From NCBI RefSeq assembly GCF_016463295.1, contig NZ_JAEMRO010000002.1, positions 1 to 64,000 of the forward strand: 64,000 bases of DNA, in the 5' to 3' direction. The notes under the pieces were generated by a model. The model was given only the letters and a program-made list of their open reading frames with translations. It did not search any database and was not told the DNA's origin. Positions 31,971 through 39,313 of the stretch are shown here, piece after piece (positions within the stretch are counted from its first letter, which is position 1; every line of letters starts with the position of its first letter). A program made the position numbers and the translations under genes. The stretch is from Brevundimonas sp. (lineage in GTDB: Bacteria; Pseudomonadota; Alphaproteobacteria; Caulobacterales; Caulobacteraceae).

Positions 31971-33551
31971 TCAGGTCCTCGTCGCGGCGGGCGGTTGAAC
32001 GTCGGCAAAGGCGTGCAGGGCCGAAACGAACCAGCCCAGGCCACGCTGGTTGACCTCCGGGGCCGTCTCGTTGGTCAGGCGGCCCATCAGATCGGCGGCG
32101 GTCGGCGGGGCCTCGCCCGTCTCGCCCGGCATGACGATACTGCCATAGGCGTCGTCATAATCGGCTCCCTCGAAGGCGCGGGGCACCTGGACCGGCTGGT
32201 TCGGGCGCTCGCCGGGGCGGATGAAGGCGTCGGTGTTCCACAGGCCGAAGTTGATGCGGGCGCGACGGGCGTGCAGCTCTATCCCCCCCGCCCAGCCCAG
32301 CACCCAGCGGCAGTAGGCGTCGAGCGCGGCGACCTCAGCCTCGGCCGGGGTGGCGTCGAACTTGATCGTGTCGATGCGCTGACGGCGATACCAGGGGTCG
32401 GTTCGGAACGCCTTGAACAGGCCCGAGCGTGGGCGGCTGACCAGCGGGCCCCAATGCTTCCAGGCCACGGCAAAGCGCAGCAACTGGCCCAGCTTGTGAT
32501 AGGGCGCGTCCGGGTCGTTGTCGGGCGAAGGCAGGTCGGACCAGGTCAGGGCATCGGCGGACGTTCGGGCACTGGCCAGCACCTGACCGGACACGCCCTT
32601 CAGATCGGCATTGAAGAACCTGCAGGCGGCCAGGGCTCCGAACAGCTCGGGGGCCAGCGGCGGATTGGCCTGACCGTTTGCCCCGCGGCTGTGATAGCCC
32701 AAGGCGAACGGACGGTCCCAGCCGACAAGATACAGCTGATCGAAGATCGGCTCGTCCCGTAGCAGGTCGGAATAGTGTTTCAGCGCGCTCTTGGACTGGA
32801 GCACCAGTTCCTCGGACAGGGCGACATTGTCGCGCGAGGCATCGCCGTCGCGGCCTGGCGGGTCGAAGTCGAAATAGGGCAGCATCAGCACGCCGCCGAT
32901 CTGGACGTTGGATGCCCCCTGCGGCAGGCGCCGCCGGATCAGCCGGGCCAGGGTCGGAAAGCCCGCCGCGCCCGTGCCGCCGAAGACAGAGCCGACCAAC
33001 AGGACGCGCACCTCCGTCGCACCGCGCGCGGCGTCCAGAGCGGTGGTCAGCTTGTCCCAGAATTCGATGTCGTCCTCGATACGCGAGGCCATGGCGGCGG
33101 CCCCGATGTGCGGACGACCGCGATAGCCTTCGTCCAGCGGCAGGTCCTGTTCGGTGTCGGCGGCGCTGGTGCCTTGGGCAAACAGGCCGTCGAATAGCTG
33201 CCGCTCACCGGTCGGCATGGATTCGCGGTCGAAGATGCGGGCCAGCGACGCGGCCTTGTCCGGATGCGGGATCCAGACTTCTTCAGCGGGCGAAAGCGAC
33301 TGGATGTCTGTGGCGAACAGGGGACTGCCGCCTAGAACATGCGCGCCGCCTGTGCTGCGCCACAGGGCGCGTGCGCTGACGATGGTGGCCAGCAGCTGGG
33401 CCGTGCGCCCGACATTGCCGTTGGAGCCGTCCTGATCGACCAGGCCGACGGTCAGGTTGTCGCCCGCCAGGCCGGCGACGGCGGCGTGCAAGGTCGATTC
33501 GACGACCTTGGCCCCGGTGCCCCCAACGCCAATCAGGATGTTGACGGCCAT
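31971..33551 (-). CDS. Tubulin/FtsZ-like protein
   Basis: N-terminal MAVNILIGVGGTGAKVVESTLHAA and internal VLLVGSVFGGTGAAGFPTLARLIRRRL (GGTGxxG signature-like). Start ATG 33551 overlapping the upstream TGA. Confidence 0.75.
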   Translation of the reverse strand: MAVNILIGVGGTGAKVVESTLHAAVAGLAGDNLTVGLVDQDGSNGNVGRTAQLLATIVSARALWRSTGGAHVLGGSPLFATDIQSLSPAEEVWIPHPDKAASLARIFDRESMPTGERQLFDGLFAQGTSAADTEQDLPLDEGYRGRPHIGAAAMASRIEDDIEFWDKLTTALDAARGATEVRVLLVGSVFGGTGAAGFPTLARLIRRRLPQGASNVQIGGVLMLPYFDFDPPGRDGDASRDNVALSEELVLQSKSALKHYSDLLRDEPIFDQLYLVGWDRPFALGYHSRGANGQANPPLAPELFGALAACRFFNADLKGVSGQVLASARTSADALTWSDLPSPDNDPDAPYHKLGQLLRFAVAWKHWGPLVSRPRSGLFKAFRTDPWYRRQRIDTIKFDATPAEAEVAALDAYCRWVLGWAGGIELHARRARINFGLWNTDAFIRPGERPNQPVQVPRAFEGADYDDAYGSIVMPGETGEAPPTAADLMGRLTNETAPEVNQRGLGWFVSALHAFADVQPPAATRT

Positions 33552-34180
33552 CAGCGGCTCCTGCCGATCGGAATGAGAAGGGTCGCCATGGGCACCGAGG
33601 CGCGCAGCACGGCGGGCGCGGCCAGGGCGGTCGCGACATAGTAGCTGAGCCAGGTCAGGACGATGCCGCCCGCGATGAAGCCGCCCGTGGCCGTGGCTGT
33701 AGCCTCTGCCGCCGGCCCCTGACGGTTGAAGGTCAGCCACAGAAGGATTGCGGCCGCGACGGTCACGACCAGATATCCGACCAGCCAGACGCCCTGCGCC
33801 GTGCGCTGGGTCTCGGGACGACCCACTTTCGATACCTGGCTCCAGGCCAGCAAGGTCCAGCCCAAGGCCACGGCGGTGGTGATGATCATCAGCTTCGTGA
33901 AGCCATCGACCAGACCGTCGGCCGCACGCTTGCGCTGGGTCTCCATCTGGTTGCCCAGGGCATTGGTGGTGACGGTGCCGCCACCATCCAAGGCTCCGTC
34001 GAGGGCGGCGTCCAGAGCATTGCCCTGATCGACCGTCGCTGGTGCGCTGGTGGTCATCGGGGCGGGTTCGAGAAACCGTGTGCTGGCCGTTTGCCAGGTC
34101 AAAAGCCCCCAACCGAGTGCGAAGACGACGACGCCCGTGACCAGCACGACGGCGAGGGCCTGAAGCCAGTTGCGGGTCAT
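33551..34180 (-). CDS. Membrane protein with about 4 predicted TM helices
   Basis: Hydrophobic stretches WLQALAVVLVTGVVVFALGWGLL, LMIITTAVALGWTLLAW, GVWLVGYLVVTVAAAILLWL, GGFIAGGIVLTWLSYYVATAL; translationally coupled to the tubulin-like gene. Confidence 0.75.
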   Translation of the reverse strand: MTRNWLQALAVVLVTGVVVFALGWGLLTWQTASTRFLEPAPMTTSAPATVDQGNALDAALDGALDGGGTVTTNALGNQMETQRKRAADGLVDGFTKLMIITTAVALGWTLLAWSQVSKVGRPETQRTAQGVWLVGYLVVTVAAAILLWLTFNRQGPAAEATATATGGFIAGGIVLTWLSYYVATALAAPAVLRASVPMATLLIPIGRSR

Positions 34181-34214
34181 CGAAAACTCCAGAAGGGGGC
34201 AGGCATCGAAAGTG

Positions 34215-35591
34215 TCAGGGCTCGACCCTCACCAGAACCGCCAGACTGGCCAGTGGCAAGCCCTGCGGCGGGGTAGTCTCGCGCAACCCCGCCTCAAGCT
34301 GCTCGGCGAAAGCGGCAAGATTGAGCGTGGGGAAGAAGGCGGGCGAGGCCGCCGAGACGGCGCGGGCACGGTCGGGCGAGACGCTCCAGTCGCGCATCCA
34401 CTTGGTCTCGGGCGGAGCGGCCGTGAAGTTGTTCGTCGTCAGCTGACCCTGGATCAGATAGTCGCTGCCCGCGACGAGGGCGGCGGTGGATCGACCGTCC
34501 AGCGTGAAGGTCGCGCCGTCCGGGCCGTCCGGACGCCAGGCCCCGGACAGGGCCGGCTGGCTTTCCCAGGCTCCCGCACCGCAACCGCCCGCACGTCGCC
34601 AGACCTGGGTCTGGCCGCCCAGCTTCCCGCGCCAGACGGCGCCGGGCAGGATGCGGGCATCGGCGACGACGGGGATGCGCAGACTGGCCTGACCCGTACG
34701 CAGCTGGTCCAGGCTGACGCGGACCTGGGGCAGGGCCTCGGACTGATCGCCGTCGATCAGGCGCTGGGCTGCGATGTCGCCGGTGGTCTGGACCGGGGCG
34801 CTGGCCCCGAGCCAGGCGGTCGCGGGCTCGGGCGTGAACAGGGCAAACTTGCTGCGGTCGCCGCTCAGGGCCGGGCTGCCGGAACGGGACAGGGTGCGAT
34901 AGGCAGACAGCACTTCCGATCGGCTGCCAACCAGAAGGATAAAGAGCGGCCGCTCGCGGGCCCCGGCATGGGTGCCGACGCCCGGCACGTCATAGACCGG
35001 GCCGGCATAGGGCGCGCGCAGGCCGATCACGCCGATCGACTTGCCCTTGGCCAGCAGGGCACGGATCGGCTGGCCCAGGGCGATCTCGGCACTGCCCTGG
35101 AACGCCGTGTTCGACAGCCACAGGTCCGTGACGACGACGTCCAGCCCGGGCCCCGTGCGGTCTGCGATACGGGTCAGGACGCTGTCGATCCGGCTTTCCT
35201 GATTGTCGCAGTTCGCCTGCTGTCCGCAGCGATAGAAGCCGGTGGAGGCTAGGCCGGAGCCGGAGGGCAGGGGCGTGATCCGTTCGCCAAAGCGCAGCCA
35301 TTGCGCCTGAACCCCAGCCTCGCGGGCGTGACTGGCCAGCAGCGGCTGCAGATCCCCGAGCGGCCGGACGGAATCAGTCGCGCCATCGACATAGCCGGCG
35401 ATGCTTTCGGACCCGTCCCAGAAGACCCGCATCGGCCCTTTCGCAACATCGGCGGCGGGACGCAGGGCAGGCGCGGCACCGTCCGGTGCGCAGAGCGCCC
35501 CCATCGCCTGATCTCCGCACCCGGCCAGAAGGACGGCGGTGGCGAGGGCGGCGCAGGCAAAGAGTTTGCTGACGGGCAACGAACTCCCCAT
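34215..35591 (-). CDS. Putative lipoprotein with vWA-like MIDAS motif
   Basis: Lipobox LLAGC; MRVFWDGSESIAGYVDG (DxSxS) and LDVVVTDLWLS; first gene of the minus-strand operon. Confidence 0.7.
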   Translation of the reverse strand: MGSSLPVSKLFACAALATAVLLAGCGDQAMGALCAPDGAAPALRPAADVAKGPMRVFWDGSESIAGYVDGATDSVRPLGDLQPLLASHAREAGVQAQWLRFGERITPLPSGSGLASTGFYRCGQQANCDNQESRIDSVLTRIADRTGPGLDVVVTDLWLSNTAFQGSAEIALGQPIRALLAKGKSIGVIGLRAPYAGPVYDVPGVGTHAGARERPLFILLVGSRSEVLSAYRTLSRSGSPALSGDRSKFALFTPEPATAWLGASAPVQTTGDIAAQRLIDGDQSEALPQVRVSLDQLRTGQASLRIPVVADARILPGAVWRGKLGGQTQVWRRAGGCGAGAWESQPALSGAWRPDGPDGATFTLDGRSTAALVAGSDYLIQGQLTTNNFTAAPPETKWMRDWSVSPDRARAVSAASPAFFPTLNLAAFAEQLEAGLRETTPPQGLPLASLAVLVRVEP

Positions 35592-35667
35592 ACGCTCGGT
35601 TGCGGATTAAGGGCTTGGTTTACTACGCTCTTCGCGCGACTGTCCATGCTGCTTCACGGGGGTCTTC

Positions 35668-36657
35668 TTGTCCGGTTCGCCGATTTCCATCGCCTTCGTG
35701 ATCGAGGGCCAGACGGTACGACTGGGCGACCCCAACCAGTGGCGGGCTGCGGTGCTGAACGGCGACCTGACCCCGGCGACCCGCATCGTGGTGGCCGAGG
35801 ACGGGGGGCAGATCTACAGCGGTCCCGCAGAGGACTATGACGGCCTGAGCCCGCACTTCGAGGCGGCGGACGCGCAGGGCGAGCCGGTGGCTGATGATAC
35901 GCCGGCCGCAGCGGACTCGCCTGTGGTCACACCGACGTTCGAGACGTCATCGGCCGCAGACGACGCCTTTGTGCCTGTGCCGCCCCCTGAATCGCCCGCC
36001 TCGCCCGCGCCGCCGCCCGAACTGCCGGTCTGGCAGCAACCGCGCCCGCCGCGCTGGCCGGTGCAGGAGCCGCCCGCCATTCCTCGAACCGCCACGGCGG
36101 CCGAGGCGGCAGCATGGCGCGCCGGGCAGCGCCCCCTGCCGCCGCCGAAGAAGAAGAGCAATGCGGGACTGGGGTGCCTGATCCTGATCGTGGTGCTGGC
36201 GGGGGCCGGGCTGCTGCTGTCTCGCTGTACGGGCGATGCGACCCGCCGGGCCGAGGTGCGCTATGCCGAGGTCCAGACCGCCTTGACGGACGGACCCGAC
36301 GGTTCGCCCCAAGCCGTGTTGGGACGCGGAGACACCGTGACCGTCCTTTGGCCTCGCACCGGCCAGCCGCAGGACTGGCTGCAGATACAGGGCGGACGGT
36401 TCGACGGACGCTATGTGCGCACCGAGGCCCTGTCCGACCGTCGCCGCCCGACCATCGTCCTGACCGATCGCACGCGAACGATCACGACAGAGGATGTACG
36501 CGTTCGGGCCGATCCGGCCGGAGAACCGTTGGACGTCGTGAATACGGGCGATCAGGTGCATGAGATCGGCGTGACCGACAACGGCTGGTCCGAGATCGAA
36601 TACGGCCAGGGCGTCGCCTATGTCGCCACACGCTACACCCGGGCACCCAGACGCTAG
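35668..36657 (+). CDS. Membrane protein: GYF-like N-terminal region, Pro-rich linker, TM helix, SH3-like repeats
   Basis: Probable TTG start; QTVRLGDPNQWRAAVLNGDLTPATRIVV; Pro/Ala-rich segment; GLGCLILIVVLAGAGLLL TM; two SH3-like segments (QAVLGRGDTVTVL, DVRVRADPAGEPLDVVNTGDQV). Confidence 0.65.
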   Translation: MSGSPISIAFVIEGQTVRLGDPNQWRAAVLNGDLTPATRIVVAEDGGQIYSGPAEDYDGLSPHFEAADAQGEPVADDTPAAADSPVVTPTFETSSAADDAFVPVPPPESPASPAPPPELPVWQQPRPPRWPVQEPPAIPRTATAAEAAAWRAGQRPLPPPKKKSNAGLGCLILIVVLAGAGLLLSRCTGDATRRAEVRYAEVQTALTDGPDGSPQAVLGRGDTVTVLWPRTGQPQDWLQIQGGRFDGRYVRTEALSDRRRPTIVLTDRTRTITTEDVRVRADPAGEPLDVVNTGDQVHEIGVTDNGWSEIEYGQGVAYVATRYTRAPRR

Positions 36658-36674
36658 TGTTCAGGCGGCGACCC

Positions 36675-37427
36675 TCAAAGTCCGAGCGGTCCGAACAGCC
36701 AGGTCAGCCAGATGCCGAGCGCCAGGAAAGGGCCGAAGGGCAGGCGATCCTGCCCGGACACCCTGCGCCCCAGAACGAGGCGTCCGGCGACCAGGCTGAG
36801 CGCCGCGACGGAGGCCCATAGCAGGACGCTGGGCAGGCCGATCCAGGCGACCCAGGCCCCGCCCGCCGCCAGAAATATGGGATCGCCGCCGCCCAGTCCG
36901 TCCCGTTTGCGCAAGCGACGATAGGCAAAGGCCAGCAACCACAGGCCCAGGAACCCTGCCACCGCTCCAATGGCCGAATGCAGCACGCTGCCCGTCGGCA
37001 GGACGGCCGCCGCGACCAGGCCGCTTGCAAGCAAAGGTAGGGTCAGGGCATCCGGCAGCCAGAAATGCTCGGCATCCACCACGGCGATCAGAATCAGCTG
37101 CCAGCCGAGCAGGGCCGTGAATGCCGCGGACGGAAGGTCCGGCTGCGACAGACCGGCCCAGACCCCGACGCCTGCGCAGGCCAGTTCGATCAGGGGGTAG
37201 CGGATCGGGATCGTCGACCCGCAATCCCGGCATCTGCCCCTGGCAAAAATGTAACTGAGGACCGGAACCATCCGCTGGGGCGGCAGGGCGCGGTCGCAGC
37301 CTCCGCAATGGGAGCGGCCGAATATGACACCGCGTTCCTGCGGCAATCGCAGGCTGACCAGGCCGATGAAACTGCCGGCGATCAGGCCCAGACCGGCCAG
37401 GGCGATGGCGAGGAGAGGGGGCGTCAA
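36675..37427 (-). CDS. gspO: Prepilin peptidase (type IV leader peptidase)
   Basis: GSFIGLVSLRLP; paired cysteine motifs CGGCDRALPP and CRDCGSTIPIRYPLIE; membrane aspartyl protease GGGDPIFLAAGG; near the gsp operon. Confidence 0.88.
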   Translation of the reverse strand: MTPPLLAIALAGLGLIAGSFIGLVSLRLPQERGVIFGRSHCGGCDRALPPQRMVPVLSYIFARGRCRDCGSTIPIRYPLIELACAGVGVWAGLSQPDLPSAAFTALLGWQLILIAVVDAEHFWLPDALTLPLLASGLVAAAVLPTGSVLHSAIGAVAGFLGLWLLAFAYRRLRKRDGLGGGDPIFLAAGGAWVAWIGLPSVLLWASVAALSLVAGRLVLGRRVSGQDRLPFGPFLALGIWLTWLFGPLGL

Positions 37428-37716
37428 ACGGCGATATCCCTTGGGTTTGCACCGGCCTAGCCCGCGCTTGAGGTCATGGCAACGCCCGGTGAAACGCGCC
37501 TGAAAAGGCTGTGTGACGATTGCGCCGTATCAGGATCGAGTTTCATGGAACGGCGAAAACAACTTCACACAAGCGCGGCGGAACCGTCACGGTTCGGCGC
37601 TCGCACTGTCACATCCGGCGTCTAGCCAGAGGGCCGGGCAGGAGGGGCGATACGTCGTCGGGGCCGGGCTGCATGCCTGTGTTCCACCTGTCGAACGATC
37701 CTTTGGACCTGACACG

Positions 37717-39234
37717 GTGAAAACGATGACCGGCTTTCGACTGACAACCCTGCTCGCCCTCTCGGCCAGCGCCCTGGCCCTGGCCGCATGCGGCTCCTCG
37801 GAAGTCGCCTCGCCCGGTGAAGGCGATTTCGGCGGTGGCGGTGGCGGTGGTGGAACGGGGCCGACCCCGCCCGCACCCGGCACGCCGGCCGCGGACTGTC
37901 CGACCGGCTTCGCCAACGTCGGCCTGATCGCCAACAACACCCTTCGCGTCTGCCAGCTGCCGCAACAGATCAATGGTGCCCTGACCGTGCCGCTGCGCGC
38001 CGGCACCATCTATTCGATCTCGGGCCGCACCTCGGTCGGCACCGACCGCGGCATCGATCCGGCAGCCCCGACGGCCGGCAGCGAGCAGGGCATTCTGACC
38101 ATCGAGGCGGGCGTGCGCATCTTCGCCTCGGGTGGTTCGGACTATCTGCTGGTCAACCGCGGTTCGCAGCTGTTCGCCGAAGGCACGGCCACCAACCCGA
38201 TCATCTTCACCAGCCGCCAGAACGTCGAAGGCACCACCAACGAGAACTCGCAAGGTCAGTGGGGCGGTATCGTCCTGGCCGGTCGCGCACCGCAGGCCAA
38301 CTGCCAGCTGACCGCTCCGGTCACCTGCACCGGCACGGTGGAGGGCACCAGCGCCTTCTACGGCGGCAACACCCCGGCCGATAACTCGGGCCGCGTCCGT
38401 TACGTCCAGATCAAATACTCCGGCTTCGAAATCTCGTCGGGCAATGAGCTTCAGGGCCTGACCCTGGCCGGCGTCGGCTCCGGCACGACGGTCGAGTTCG
38501 TCCAGGTCCACAACAGCTCGGACGACGGCATCGAAATCTTCGGTGGCAACGTCAACCTGCGCCGCATCGTCATCACCGGTGCCGACGACGACGGTCTGGA
38601 CACCGATACGGGCTGGCGCGGTGGTGCCCAGTTCGGCATCGTGACCCAGCGCCCGGCCGGCACGACCAGCCGCAGCGCCGGCTTCGAGTTCTCGGCCGCT
38701 CCGGCCTCGACGCCTCTGGCCAACCGCTATGTGTCGCAGCCGAAGATCGCCAACTGGACCCTGGTCGGCCGCAATGCGACGATCGACGCCCACACCGTCG
38801 CCCACTTCGATACGGGTACGGATGCGACCGTGATCAACTCGGTCTTCACCAGCGTCGCGGGCTCCGTCGCCGGCTGTATGGCCATCAACGACGCCGATAC
38901 CGGCACCAGCGGCGTGACCTTCAACTCGGTCTTCATGTCCTGCACCGTGCCCTATCGCCCGGCCAACACGACCCTGTCGACGGCGGCCTTCACGGCCGGC
39001 ACGAACAACACGGCGAACGGCACCTCGACCTTGACGGCACCGACCGGCACCAGCCTGTCCAACCAGACGCTGACCTTCATCAACGGCGCGAACGAGAACG
39101 CCGTGCCGGTGGTCAATGCTCCAGGCGTCTATCCGTTCTTCACAGCCACCACCTATATCGGCGCCGTCCAGAATGCCGCCGACACCTGGTACACGGGCTG
39201 GTCCTGCGGCCTGACGTCCGGCGCGACCTGCTGA
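37717..39234 (+). CDS. Lipoprotein with probable right-handed beta-helix fold
   Basis: VKTMTGFRLTTLLALSASALALAACGSS lipobox, poly-Gly linker, then FAEGTATNPIIFTSRQ..., QWGGIVLAGRAP, VRYVQIKYSGFEIS, VEFVQVHNSSDDGIEIFGG, RRIVITGADDDGLDTDTG. Confidence 0.75.
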   Translation: MKTMTGFRLTTLLALSASALALAACGSSEVASPGEGDFGGGGGGGGTGPTPPAPGTPAADCPTGFANVGLIANNTLRVCQLPQQINGALTVPLRAGTIYSISGRTSVGTDRGIDPAAPTAGSEQGILTIEAGVRIFASGGSDYLLVNRGSQLFAEGTATNPIIFTSRQNVEGTTNENSQGQWGGIVLAGRAPQANCQLTAPVTCTGTVEGTSAFYGGNTPADNSGRVRYVQIKYSGFEISSGNELQGLTLAGVGSGTTVEFVQVHNSSDDGIEIFGGNVNLRRIVITGADDDGLDTDTGWRGGAQFGIVTQRPAGTTSRSAGFEFSAAPASTPLANRYVSQPKIANWTLVGRNATIDAHTVAHFDTGTDATVINSVFTSVAGSVAGCMAINDADTGTSGVTFNSVFMSCTVPYRPANTTLSTAAFTAGTNNTANGTSTLTAPTGTSLSNQTLTFINGANENAVPVVNAPGVYPFFTATTYIGAVQNAADTWYTGWSCGLTSGATC

Positions 39235-39313
39235 TGACGGATGCGCGGAGGCGGCCCGACCGGGTCGCCTCCGGCTTTCGCGTATTCCGTTGAACTTCTC
39301 CAAGGCGCAGATC

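Noticed and set aside
32279-34112. Start of the tubulin-like ORF at 34112 as listed (713 aa)
   Set aside because: The first about 187 residues are an out-of-frame reading of the 4-TM gene; ATG 33551 gives a coupled start and the expected N-terminal motif.
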